From contig CM071570.1 of assembly GCA_036426205.1 (NCBI GenBank), positions 77,328,547 through 77,392,546 of the forward strand: DNA of 64,000 nucleotides, in the 5' to 3' direction. Position 1 is the stretch's first letter, and the number at the start of each line of letters is the position of its first letter. The notes below the pieces were generated by a model. That model was not told where the DNA came from, did no database searches, and saw only the letters and a list, made by a program, of their open reading frames with translations. This DNA comes from Ascaphus truei (Eukaryota > Chordata > Amphibia > Anura > Ascaphidae). The translations under genes and the position numbers were made by a program. Shown one piece after another: positions 1-11,417 of this stretch.

Positions 1-902
1 TGTTATGTTTGGGTACATAACATTTGTTCCATTCTCTTCTTTTAGGGGATGAGATCATGTGGCGTGGGACATCCATTTAGATTCGGAACACTCAAGTGGT
101 CATGGAGAAACCACGTCCATAGATGTAGTCGTTCGTCATGAAGAGACCATAACTTCGAGCTGGGATGAGAAGAGGCCATTGGAAAAAACATTTCTGCTGC
201 AGTGAAGCATATACGCGGATATGAATGTAGTGGATAAAGAGATTGTCTGTGGTGGGGCAAATTTCGTAAAGGCAATCGTTTTGCTGGAACGTCAGTGCAA
301 CGATTCGATGTGTACAAAACAGGGTAAAACCCCTTTCTTTTCATGTTGTTTTCAGTTTTCTGATTGGTTTCCTTGGCTCAAACTAGTTTTTACAGTGAAG
401 TTGTGTCACAAGATGCCCGCTTTGTCAGAGGTGGTAGTGCACTACTCAGGAAAATAGCTGTGTACGTAAGTGTGGGCAGTGGATTACAACAGAGGAATAT
501 CAAAGGCTGAATTCATGAACAAACTATAGTGATTGCAAGGACTAAGGTTGGAGGATACTTTTATAAGTGATGTAGGGTAATCGAAGAAGTCGAATCTAAG
601 AACAATCGATCACTCTCCCCCTGTTTCTGTCACAAGCCGTCTTCCTTTCACTCCCTCTCTTTTCCCGCTGGCCTTTCTCTCCCCTCACTCCAGTCATTTC
701 CTTTCTCTCAACTTCCTCCTCCCCTTCCTCATTATACTCTCGTGAAGCACCAAGTTATTAAACATTTTGACTGAATGGAATATGATGTGAAAAACTTCTT
801 TCTTAAATGGCGAAGACATGGGAATACGAGAATTGACCAAACTGTTGCACAATGTTTATGCACTCAGTGCCTTTGTATGATGGTGCGGTGCATGTCGATA
901 TA
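1..902. other. No gene recognised; short pyrimidine-rich stretch
   Basis: No exon, RNA gene or recognisable repeat is seen. Positions 607-735 are strongly C/T-biased on the plus strand, a smaller version of the tract at 18483-21385. The open frames here are short, overlap each other and show no familiar motif. Confidence 0.5.
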
Positions 903-1295
903 GCAGTGGGTTGATGGGATTGTGCATTGGGGATCCATTCCCCCTGCCTCTCTGTGGCCCGCCTTCAACCTCTCCCATATTTCGATGCCGCTGTTTCCTT
1001 CTTCTGCATGGGCATAAAAACGCGGGGTGCCACCCTACAGGCGGTTTTTCACAAAAGGAGACTCAGGGTTGGCATCCCCTCTTCCGCGGCTATCGGGTTG
1101 TGTCATGTACAATCTCAGGGTGGGGGGTGTTTGCAGGCCAGAGCAGCACAGTAAGTGAGTTCGACTTGCTAAATCATACATCACTCAGAAGATCCTCGCA
1201 TTTCTCACCGGGGCTGTCTGTGGGCACTTCACTGCCCTACTACATTCCGGGTCAAAGCCCTAGCTCTTACTGCACATGCTCACAGGTAGGCGGAT

Positions 1296-1312
1296 CATGG
1301 GAGTTGTAGTTT
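1296..1312 (-). promoter_or_regulatory. ZNF143-like site (ACTACAACTCCCA)
   Basis: The minus strand reads ACTACAACTCCCATG, close to the ACTACAAYTCCCA module bound by ZNF143 in vertebrate promoters. The preceding 400 bp (about 911-1310) are more GC-rich than their surroundings, but no exon is seen. The same motif also occurs inside repeats, so this is only a candidate. Confidence 0.25.
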
Positions 1313-1416
1313 TTATTTTAGACAGATGAGTGGCACATAAGCAACACAGTTAAAAGTCGGGAGAAACCCCCGGCTCGAGAGGAGAGCAACACAAACCACC
1401 CCAAGGGGGGGGGGTG

Positions 1417-1775
1417 AAGAGAGGAGAAGAGGAAAGGGAGAAAAAATGGGGTCAAGGGAGGAGAGAAGAACACATTTGAGAGAAGAAAACCGCAAAGGGA
1501 GAAAGGAGAAAAAACAAGGAACAGGAGACAAACTACGAAAGAGCAAGGGAGAAAACCAAGAAGAAGAAAAAGCTACGATGAAAAAAAAGAGAAAAAAGAA
1601 GGACAAGAGTAAGTAGAGCGAAAGGAGGAAAAAGCGAGAAGATAGAAAAAAGAAAAAAAGAGAACGGAGAGACAAAAAACAGGAAAAGGAAGAAAAAGAA
1701 CAAGAAGGGTCAGAAAGGGAGACACAAAAACGAGAAAGCTGCAGAAACACAAATAAAAAAATCGACCAAACCTGA
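1417..1775. repeat. Purine-strand (GA-rich) low-complexity tract
   Basis: The plus strand is almost entirely A and G in irregular, non-tandem order, and is followed by C-rich runs up to about 1860. The long minus-strand frame over it (1313-1810) is Phe/Leu/Ser-rich only because of this bias and is not a gene. It may belong with the much larger pyrimidine tract at 18483-21385, in the opposite orientation. Confidence 0.7.
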
Positions 1776-1879
1776 AAAATACATTCTCCAACCCCCCCTG
1801 CATTCTCCACAACCCCACCCTCTCACTTCTCCCCCCCCCCTCTCCCTTCTCCCCCCTTTCAAGTAAAGTTAACTGGAGG

Positions 1880-2270
1880 GAAAATGTTTGTAATAAATTA
1901 ATTATGGATCGAGTGACGACTCTGGTTGCAACAATTGTAATCAGTGTTAGCTATAAAATAATAGAAATGACTGTAAGGTATATTCCAAAGTACCGATTTA
2001 ATGCAGCAATAGTGCCAGCAATCGCAGTCTCCCGCCATCTCACCCTGCAACTACTCTCAATATGGTCTGGCGGCCGTCAAGGCGATGCGTTGCCATGCCC
2101 AACGGGAACGTCACGTGGACGTAACAGCATCAGTTTGATGTATCTGCGACATGACAATGAGACGCCACACTGATTGTACGGAGTCAGGCCGGTCACACGT
2201 TGTCATGGGAGCTTGACGCACGCGTGACGTACGTAGCATTACCGTTGTCATGGCAACACAGTGTCATTTA
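1880..2270. other. Unrecognised, CpG-containing sequence
   Basis: Positions 2020-2265 are richer in CpG than the surroundings and contain several CACGTG/ACGT-type words, suggesting an old short transposon. No terminal repeats could be fixed. Confidence 0.3.
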
Positions 2271-2273
2271 AAT

Positions 2274-2274
<1 letters not shown>

Positions 2275-2330
<56 letters not shown>
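2275..2330. repeat. (CA)n microsatellite
   Basis: An uninterrupted CA dinucleotide array of about 28 units. Confidence 0.98.
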
Positions 2331-2332
<2 letters not shown>

Positions 2333-4460
2333 AAAAATCAATGACATCGTTCATTTCTGGGACTGGCAAACACAAAAGGTAAAATGCTGCAAATAAAAAA
2401 GGAAATTCGTTTTGCTCAATATTTATGGAGATACAAATGTCGCCAACGATAGTACCGTCCCTCTTCTCACACGAGGCGGATTTAAAACAATGTCCGCTTT
2501 GCTCGCTGGTGCGCTGTATAACGTTCCACTGCAGTGCGTCACGAGATGCAATAACGTTGGCTACATCTATAGCTGCTTGCGCTACCAGAGGTTCAAATGA
2601 CTGAACGGCAAGATAAAAGTCGTACTAATCTGTTAACAAGAGGCAATCAGCTCTAAAACATGTTTACGGCAATCTAACCTTGGATAGTTTGCATATACAT
2701 TTATACTACAGATACTCCAGTCATTAACAGAACATGCTCAGGACAGCTCACAACTCACCGCTGTTTTTCAGCACTCCGTATTTCCCTCCCAGGAATACAC
2801 AGTCCAAGCACAAGTTTCCCATTCTCATTTAAAAGCTTTCATGTTAAAGTGAGTGAGCACCATGGAAGGAACATGGTGCTGTTTTCAGAAGCATGAAAAT
2901 CAAGGGCATGTACCACAAGCTTTGCCTTGTAAAAACCTCATTTGCAGCCTACTAGCCAGGATAATATGCTGAGTACCACAGGTCAAAGGAAATTTACAAT
3001 ATAATTTGCATGATAAGGCGGCCCGATAAATCCTAATCTAATAAACCAGGCAAATGTGGTGTTACACAATTACAAAAGCTGAAAGTCTAAAAATTGGTAT
3101 TTCCACGTAGCCTCAAAAAGCAGATGCAGGGTCTCTGGACAACTAAAAATGTTGATCGCCCTATTGTGGAAAATCTCACATTTTCCTTGGACCCCTCTCT
3201 GAAATAACAGAGGTGCATAAGAAGATTTAGTTGAAAAGAATTTCCCATACAAGTAATTTTAGTGTACATCGCTTTTGAAACCTTACAGGTGTCTCATTTA
3301 AATATACTGCATACTCACAGCACACAGACACCTGCAGTTTCTCAAGCGCTATACACAATGAAAAACTTTCATCGTGGTATTAAAAAAACTAAAAAAAAAA
3401 ACCCCATCACAACCTACAAGGAAGCTACACTCTTCCAGGATCAACATGGCTACTAAAATCATTTGAAGAATACGAGGTTACCCACACTTGTGATAACCAC
3501 GACCACAGTTTAAGTACAACAGATCAGCACAAAATATTTGACTTCAAACAGCATTGATAGATACCAGAGTAAAGACCTAGGACATCCTTATCATTGCTTT
3601 GCATTTATCTGGGTCTATTTCTGGAGAGGAAAAGCTTTCACTGTGGAACATTTGACTCCTCTGCATAGCACTTTGTATTTGCTACAGACGGAGTACTTTA
3701 AAACAAAATTTTAAAAAAAAGTTGAGGTTTGAAACTTGCAGGAAATGTTTTGGTAAAACTGTAAAAACCCAAACCATGCATCATAGTTTGCAAACAGGTT
3801 TCCAGACAATGGTTAAGAAGAGGATGAGAAAATCCACGAACAAAAAGATCACAAGGTATTTCAATTAGGAGGATTACTGTGGATAGAAGGATTAAAGTAA
3901 AAAATCTGAGCGTAATTCAATAGGCCTACCATTTAAGTGGATTGATAATTAAAATAACGTCAACACTATTAAGTGCAACTCCCACATCTGGAGCAAAGCA
4001 CACCTGCAGCAAACTGACCTTTTCTAACCGGGACACTGCAATCCCACACATATGAAGCAAATTGAACTATAAAACAAGTGCTTAGAACCTTGGGCAGAGT
4101 AAGACATGATACAGAGCAGGGACATGGTAGGATGTCTCAGTTCTTACGGGATTAAGATCACACTGCTTTTATGCCATCAATTTTAATGATGTGGCAATAT
4201 TTCATATCTGCCTGACTACACCACAGCTGGGGAAGGAAAACATTGAAGTTGCAAATCAAATGCCCGATTTGTTTCAATGTTCAGCCTTCTGCGTTATTCC
4301 TATTAAAAAAAACAAAAAAACACAGGAATAGGAAAAGACCAAATACAATAATTAAACAGCCAAAGTCTAGTGACTGACCTTGTATGTTAACCTCTTCATT
4401 ACTAAACGTTCAACCAATGCTTTGTCAGCACAGACAAGAGGTTATATTATTCTATTAATT
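2331..4460. other. No feature recognised
   Basis: AT-rich, apparently single-copy sequence. Minus-strand frames around 3070-3269 are short and carry no recognisable domain. It could be intron, UTR or intergenic DNA. Confidence 0.4.
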
Positions 4461-4938
4461 ACTAGCTTATATACCCGGCGTTGCCCGTGATGTATGTTCT
4501 GCCTCCCCCATCCTCCCTCTCAACTCCCCCCCCCCCCTCTTCACAGCTGTTCAGGCTTCCCCCCTTCTCTCCTGACTCCCTCCCCCCACTCTCTCTCCTG
4601 ACTCCCTCCCCCCCTCTCTCCTGACTGAATACCACCCCCGCCTGTCCGCTGTGCATCGCCATCTTACCGGGGGCATCTGCAGGAGGAAGGGGGTCCTTCC
4701 GGAGGCTGCCTGCCCACTGCCTGTCCCCCCGCCTGGGAGGGAAGTGAGCGTTGGCGGCTGGGGCAGGCTGGCCGCGCTTCCCCTCCGTCCGGGAGCCGGT
4801 GGGGGAGAGGGAGAGAGAGTTGGGTGACGTCATAGAGCCGGGTGACGTCATAGAGCCACCAATCTGATTGGCCAGAGGCTGAGGACCAATCAGATTCCCC
4901 GCAGCTAGTACCAACCTTTCGATTTTATATATTAAGAT
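4461..4938 (+). repeat. Dispersed repeat 'ACTAGC...CCCGGCGTTG', short copy
   Basis: It begins ACTAGCTTATATACCCGGCG, has a CCCGGCGTTGCCCG head hairpin, a CT-rich segment, a GC-rich core and an end in TATATATTAAGATT. The core around 4735-4800 matches 39020-39200, and the head matches 36889-36920, so this is a compact member of the family whose expanded copy lies at 36889-39430. The family name is not known to me. The head and the AT-rich tail resemble widespread ACTAGC-type non-autonomous repeats. Confidence 0.6.
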
Positions 4939-5287
4939 TGTTATCCTATTCTCTATTTTTATGTAACCGATCATGTTTCTATTCCTCTTTGCAGCTTTGC
5001 CTTCAGTACCGCATGGACTTTACCAATACAGACAATGACTGACTGCACAGACAGCGAAATCCCTATAGTGACTGTATAGTCTTCTCCTTTACTGGAGTAC
5101 ACACAGACCAGTGTTGTTCCTCAAAGTAACAAAAACGAAAGAACTACAAAGATGGCGAATTTAAACCGCTTCTATGAACTATTCCAGTGTTTGAAGTAAT
5201 GTAAATATATAGATTGTGGTACTACAGAGCACTTTTTCTTTAGTTCATTTCAAGAATAGGAAAGGCAGGGCAATGGTAACCACCACA
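4939..5287. other. No feature recognised
   Basis: AT-rich sequence between two repeats. Nothing supported. Confidence 0.4.
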
Positions 5288-5290
5288 TTA

Positions 5291-5576
5291 GGCCGCACGT
5301 ATAGTGCCCGCGACGGGCGACGCAACAGGTGACGTCACCCGTTTGTCGCCGCTAGCATAACCTGTATTTTGCTTTGCGGCGACGGTGCGGGCTTACTGGC
5401 ATTTGATTGGTTCAGGAGCTGTCACGAGGCGACAGCCCTTGAAAAATCAAATATTGCCAGCTCCCAAAAATCGTCGCTCCGTCACATTGTTGTCGCCGTT
5501 ACTATAAGCGCACGCGGCAGCGGCAATGCATTTGGGCGACGTTGCGTCGCCCGTCGCGGGCACTATACGCACGGCC
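5291..5576. mobile_element. PIF/Harbinger-like MITE, copy 1
   Basis: A 286 bp element with long imperfect terminal inverted repeats. The left end reads GGCCGCACGTATAGTGCCCG and the right end is its near-complement, both running on through CGACGGGCGACGCAAC. It is flanked by TTA on each side (5288-5290 and 5577-5579). A 3 bp TTA/TAA duplication with a GG-starting inverted repeat is typical of PIF/Harbinger transposons. It has no coding capacity and is very CpG-rich for a repeat, which suggests a fairly young insertion. Confidence 0.7.
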
Positions 5577-5946
5577 TTAGACATGAATAAATAATTTGTC
5601 ATGTACAATCCAGGCTTTATAAAAGTTTCAACGAACAAGGGTAAGGTGGGGAGAAAATAGAAGGCAGAAGCGAAGAGGGAAGAATACAAAATGGTTTGAC
5701 CCGAGAGAAGAAGGGTAGAAAATCAAGATATTGAATTGATACTAAATATTGCTACTACAGAATACTATGGAATGAAAGCAATGGAGACGGCACCTTATGA
5801 AATAGTTACGGTAGGCAGTGTTTTTTCCCCTTAATATTTTTCCAATGGCATGCAGTTTTTCCGACACACAAATCAGCCAGTTCTTTATTATATACTGTAT
5901 AAAAAAAATAATCTGTAAGCAACAGATTTAAAATCCTACTGAAAGC

Positions 5947-6044
5947 AACACACACACACACACACACGACCCCCACCACACCACCCAACACACATCACAC
6001 ACACGCACACACACACACACACGGTACACCACACACACACACAC
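5947..6044. repeat. CA-rich simple repeat
   Basis: Interrupted CA arrays with CCACC and CGGTACACC interruptions. Confidence 0.9.
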
Positions 6045-6102
6045 TTTTCATAAAGGAGCAATCCAAGCTGTTCACCACCTCCCCCGTCACCATCATTTTT
6101 AA

Positions 6103-6280
6103 GGCTACGCTTATACTGCCGGCGACGTCAGGCTGCGGTCGCTGGAAAAATCAAATTGAGATGACTTCCAGCGATCGCGACCAACCGTCGCTCCAACGCG
6201 TCGCGCTTACTGTAAGTGCATGCGACGTGACAATGCATTTGTTTTGACGCGACGTTGCGTCGCTGTCGCCAAGCGCAGCA
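6103..6280. mobile_element. PIF/Harbinger-like MITE, short copy
   Basis: Flanked by TAA at 6100-6102 and 6281-6283. The ends (GGCTACGCTTATACTGCCGG and a matching GC-rich right end) and the CGCGACGTTGCGTCGC words relate it to the copies at 5291 and 11144. At 178 bp it is shorter, probably by internal deletion. Confidence 0.55.
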
Positions 6281-6613
6281 TAATACAGGTTTGAAGAAGG
6301 GTGTTTCCGGAGCTGAACCCCATTCATTTCAGCTCCAGGGTACCCCATGCTTCCGGAGATACTTATCTCCGATGAAGGTGTCGGTATCGCTGCAGTTTTC
6401 AGCTTCCTCATCACATGGGCCAATAGAAAGCTGCACCGAATGATGTCACGGCTTCCTATTGGTCCGCACGGCCCAAGAGCTTTGAAAGCTGCCATATAGT
6501 GAACCCTAGAGTGGCAACCGGCACCCCCTTATGTACGTCTGAAAGCAGGGGATCACCGGAGCTAAAAGTAACGGGGTTCAGCTCCAGAGACTCCCTACTT
6601 CAATACTGTATTA
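6281..6613. mobile_element. Non-autonomous TIR element (TTTGAAG family), full copy
   Basis: The left end (AATACAGGTTTGAAGAAGGG) and right end are inverted copies of each other over about 80 bp, including the word GGAGCTGAACCCC. The interior is unrelated to any protein. The left end abuts the Harbinger-like MITE. A second, partial member lies at 8011-8214. Confidence 0.6.
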
Positions 6614-6998
6614 AACAAATAAATAAATTAAAAAAAAGGGGGCTTGGATTGCCTCTTTAAACTGCCCCATGTGTTGGCCAGAGATCCATCACATCCACAA
6701 CAGTCTTCAACTGCAGCCTGTCAATCACTCCCCGAGCCTTGTAAGACAGACTGCGGCTGATGACTGGAACACATCGGAACACAGCTTTAAGGCCAGCGCA
6801 TTAATGGAGAAACCGCAAGAGCAACTGGCCTACAAGAGTGATAGCAAGATGCCCTTGCCTGGTAGCAGGCTGCTCTTCCGCATGCTGGGTACCATGCCTG
6901 ATATCAATAAATGCTACACCTGTTATTACAACAATCCATTGAAGCTCATCTGTGGTCCCCGGACCTCAAGATATTTGTAGGGATCTGTGTGTGCACCA
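6614..6998. other. No feature recognised
   Basis: An open plus-strand frame (6669-6980) has no recognisable domain and is not supported as a gene. Confidence 0.35.
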
Positions 6999-6999
6999 G

Positions 7000-7900
7000 T
7001 TTTTTTTTTATTTAAAACATTTTTATTTGCATATATAGAAATGGGGTACAGAAAGTAAAATGGCGATGGGGGTTAGGTGGGAACAAAATGAAAAAAGGTG
7101 CGAAGGGGTAGGGATACTAGAGACATTTCACTTACAGCATATAAAAAAATCTGCATCATTATCAGTACAACTGTAACATATGACATTATTAGCACATTTG
7201 TTGAACTCCTATACAGCGTCTATATAGTGCAGAGTCACGTATCAGTTCCCAGTTCCTCATCTCATTCTGCCAGGGTCTCCAGACTACAAAGTACCCCTCT
7301 AAGGAGTCATTAAGAATCGCTGTCATTTTTTCATAGCAATGAGTTGGCTATATTCGCTATTTTACACTCTGAAGATTTGGGGCAGGTTTTTTTCCCAAGT
7401 GGCCACTATGCAGCATCTTGTGGCCAACAGAATATGGAGGGAGAGTTCTCTCTCTTTATTGGGTATGTTCTGGTTTAGGCTATTAAGTAATGCCACCCAT
7501 AGAACCGGTCTCGGAGGTTCCCAGAACCCTGTTCAACATTTGGAAGACCTGGGTCCTTAGTTTTTTCACTTGTATGCAGGTCCACCAAGTATGCCGGAAT
7601 GTGCCCACCTGCCCACTCCCTCTAAAGCACAAGGGAGAGAGACAACTGACCATAGATTTTGTTCAATTTGGATGGGGTCAGATACAACCTGTAAAGCAGC
7701 TTGTAGCTGTTTTCTTTAATAATTGTATTCATGGAGACCAATGATGTGGCTTCCCAAATGTCCCCCCATGTCATAGGGTCTCTGGGCAACCAGAAGTCTG
7801 CCTCCCATTGTTTAATTATACCCTTCCTCCAGCCCTCTTCCTTCCGGGATCAAGTCCAGGTATATGTTGGAAATCAAACCCAGTGTGTGGGTCACATCTA
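7000..7900 (-). mobile_element. L1/Tx1-type LINE, 3' end, degraded, antisense
   Basis: The plus strand begins with a T run (7000-7009), the complement of a LINE poly(A) tail, followed by a 3' UTR-like segment to about 7250. From about 7880 back to 7260 the minus strand encodes, with stops and frame changes, the end of an L1-class ORF2. One stretch resembles the KLLYRLYLTPSKLNKIYG segment before the cysteine-rich tail, and another reads GQVGTFRHTWWTC, like the conserved L1 'G..GT..H.WW.C' block. The 5' part is missing. This call is by memory of the family and has not been searched. Confidence 0.65.
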
Positions 7901-8010
7901 CACACATTCCAGATGTGGTGTCCGGGAGAACCTTATGTAGTGTGCACGGTAGGTGTCCCAGTTAACAGCATCATGATGAGCATCATAAAATGATTATGCT
8001 GCAAGAGCAT

Positions 8011-8214
8011 CTAATAGGTCCGCAATGGATGAGGTCAAGGCCTTCTATTGGCTCACGTGAATCAGGACATTTAAAGCTGCCACAGCTAGCCCAGCCAGAG
8101 CCATTACTGGCACCCCATACGAAGGTAAGTATCTCGGGAAGCAGGGGATCCCCAGATCTGAAATTGACGTGATTCAGCTCCGGAGAGCCCCTGCTTCAAA
8201 CCTATATTTATTAA
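8011..8214. mobile_element. Non-autonomous TIR element (TTTGAAG family), partial
   Basis: The right part (CAGCTCCGGAGAGCCCCTGC then TTCAAACCTATA) and the middle (TTTAAAGCTGCC) match the element at 6281-6613. The left end is not evident. Confidence 0.5.
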
Positions 8215-9274
8215 AAAAAATTATTAAAAAAAACCCCGCTTGGGGGAGGGAGGGAAGAAAGAAAGAAAGGAAGGAGAGAGTACTTGTTTTTACTATGGAG
8301 GGTTTGACACTTTGTTTACTCACTATAATAAATCTTGTGTGTCTGGTTAAAGTGCAGTAAAGATACAAAACCCTTGTGCAAATTAGCATGTAATCCGCAG
8401 GTAAACTAATGCCAGCGACGTGTAAATGGTTACATCAGGGGTAATTGAGGTTTGGGTTTTTTATACCCAAATCTGACACCTATAGGTATTTTTCAATAAT
8501 CTCCCCTCATCTTTATGGTCTCTGATAAATTTGGTGAGGTAAAAAGGAAAACACTTGATTGACAAAAACCCCACAATTCAGAGGATAAAAAAAAAAAAAA
8601 AAAAAAAATTAAATGCACATTTGACTTTTCCCCCCAATAAAGGCCGGCTCCATGGGAGGGTTTAACATGGACATTGAACTGGTCCAGCTTATCCCAACAC
8701 CAGCCATGGGTTTTATTTGTTGCGCTTTTTGTTTTTTGTTTTTAAACGATTTCAGATTTTTTCTCATATGATTTTTGTAAAAAAAAATTCAAGGGGATGG
8801 GTGCATAGTATACATCAGTACATTAGCCTTAGTTATACAATCAATTAAAATACAGTACATTAAAAACAATGTGGACAGAGGTTACTGAAAACATTATTGA
8901 AACAGACTAAACTTTGCCCTGTACATTTGCACTCTAGATTTTGCTCATTGCATTATCATTAAGGTATTTATTGATCCTGTACAGTGTGAAAAGCTTCACG
9001 TTATGCATTTCCCCCATAGAGGCAGGATATATACATCTCAATGTAGATGAAATCGTAATAGAAATACTTGCTTTTTCAGACCTTTGTCCTTTAGGTAAAA
9101 ACAGTTTTATTTCCAAATCCATTAAAAACACCGTAATGCTGGATGCCACCAACCCGTTTCGGTGTCCACTCCATGCAAGACCGTTCTAGAGATTTAATCT
9201 ACATAAAATTAAAATCAGCAGGTAAGAAAAGGCAATACGCACATATATACATATACATCCATGTACATAGAGAG
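8215..9274. other. Unrecognised, with a poly(A) run
   Basis: A run of about 22 A lies near 8586-8608. A minus-strand frame (8934-9152) of 72 codons ends cleanly, but no domain is recognised. Confidence 0.35.
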
Positions 9275-9622
9275 GCAGCGGCCGTTATTCGAACATTTCG
9301 CGCGTTGTATACCTCGGAAAACCCATGTCATGGCGGGTGATTTCTTCCAAACTTACCGCCTTAAGACGCGTGTGCAGAAAATGGCATTTTAGCGTTCTGG
9401 TTTTTAAACACCTGAAATTGACACCGCAGCACAGTACTGTACACATTACAATTCATTCATTTCTGCCACGGATACGCGAAGAATTGCACCCAAAGAAACA
9501 GAATCCATGAAATTCAAACTAAGCAACCGCGATAAACACGTGCGCCTGGTGTGATTGGCGACGTGAAGTACAGCAGCGCACACGATAACGAATCCGTGAT
9601 TTGTTCGAATAACGGCCGCTGC
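9275..9622. mobile_element. Non-autonomous TIR transposon (GCAGCGGCCGTTATTCGAAC)
   Basis: A perfect inverted repeat of 21 bp bounds 348 bp: GCAGCGGCCGTTATTCGAAC plus A on the left, its complement at 9602-9622. The interior is CpG-rich with no coding potential. No clear target duplication is visible, so the superfamily is left open. Confidence 0.6.
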
Positions 9623-11140
9623 ATCTGTAGCACTGGACAGCAGTAACACGTCACAAATATCGTCAATATTATCCCAAAAATGGGAATAAACACTTCAGAC
9701 AAAGTAACATTAGGTAACGGAGTCCCTGCCCTGTAGAGTAAGAAAATAGAATGGCAGCATTTATTACCTTGATTTTAAACCGGATATTCAGAATAGCATA
9801 AACAAACAAAAAAAAAGTTATGTTGAAAGCAGACAATATTTATTACCGGTGCTGTTTAGATGACCGGCACAAGCCCACAGACCAGCCAATCAACGGTGCA
9901 CATACGCAGCCTACCACCACATTCATTCACAGTGTGAAGCAGCATTTGAATAAAACACTTTCCATGCATCTCGTATCCTGTTAGCAGTTTACCTGCTAGG
10001 AAACAACGAAAACCCTCACATTAACCACATCCAAAATTAACATAATTATGAACTTTAAGCTGAAGTACTGAACTTGCTGACTTACAGTAAGATGCAATAT
10101 TTGATATTTTACAGGCCAAGCACAAATTTATTACTGCAATTAGTAAAGGCATTTAAGTCAAGATTACATTGCTTGACGTCTACTGTATGTACACTATAAA
10201 CATTTAAAGCAGCATCATACTTTGCTCCCTCCCCCCCTTCCATCTCACCTGAACGGAGGGGGCAATATACTGGACACAAAATATTGGCGAGACGGGGCTT
10301 GGAGGCCAATAAAAATTGCAACGTAACTGGGAGAAGAGAGTGGTTTTCTATTTGTGACCATGTGGTCAGGTTTGTAATCCGACAGCCATACAGTATTTGT
10401 AACTTGTGTCAAAACCAGGACAAAAAATATATAAAACACGCACCACAACACTATAACTACAAATACTTTGGGAACCAAGGAGGTACCAGACGTCGAGGGA
10501 CCATGAATGAGCCCCTGGGGATGCAAGATATAGATATCCTCCTCTATTTGGGATGGGGATAGGGGGGTTGAACATGCTGTTTTAAAAAAAAAAAAGTATT
10601 TTTTTTGTTTATTTGCTTATTTTTTTTTTTAAGTCCATGAGAGAAACAAAACGGAAATGCATTACGTGTCAGCTAAAACCCTTTTCAAAAACCACTTTCT
10701 GGTAGAAGCCGTTCAATGTCCTTGATGTAGGACAATCTCTGGTCTCATGGAGATAACAACAATGAAAACACTTAAAAATAAGCTTCCCCCGTCTTTTCGA
10801 TTCTCAATTGAAATAAACAAATATGAGCGAGTTATTGTTACAGCGAGTAGAGCAATTTTTTATTAACCTTTACAGTGCCGGAAGCCAAGTGTTTCCAGAG
10901 TGCCAACGGCATTTGTGGACATGCGATTGCTGAACATGACTGGTGCCCGAATGCAGTAAACAGAGAACAGGGGGCTCCACTTTAGTGCTGATCAGAGCAG
11001 CCAGCAAATGTGCTCCCTTCCTAACGAAGGAGTGCCTGTGAAGTACCTGTCCTGACAAAGAGTTTTGTATAGGTTAAAAACATCAAATAAAAAAGATAAA
11101 ACGGATACCACCCGAAAGCCAGAGCATCAAGCAAGAAAAA
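9623..11140. other. No feature recognised
   Basis: AT-rich sequence with short A and T runs (10578-10632). No exon or repeat could be supported. Confidence 0.35.
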
Positions 11141-11143
11141 TAA

Positions 11144-11414
11144 GGCTGAGCTTATAGTGCAGGCTACATTGACTGTGACGCGACTGGTGATGTCACCCGT
11201 CGCCAAAGTTGTAATTCAGTGTTTGCGATGACGTTAGGCAGAGGCTATGTGATAGGCTTATTGCCGTCACGTGGTGGGGCCGTTGCGGTAAATATCAAAA
11301 TCTATTTACTTCAGCGATTTTGGTCGCTGTGTCGCATCCACTACAGGCGCACGCGACGGATTACATATACTTGCTTTGACGCTGCGCATTGCCGCCGGCA
11401 CTATAAGCGCGACC
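11144..11414. mobile_element. PIF/Harbinger-like MITE, copy 3
   Basis: A 271 bp element with ends GGCTGAGCTTATAGTGC and GCACTATAAGCGCGACC (complementary), flanked by TAA at 11141-11143 and 11415-11417. Sub-terminal GACGCGACTGGTGATGTCAC resembles the copy at 5291. Confidence 0.7.
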
Positions 11415-11417
11415 TAA

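Noticed and set aside
1313..1810. 165-codon Phe/Leu/Ser-rich minus-strand frame
   Set aside because: Product of the purine tract, not of selection for a protein.
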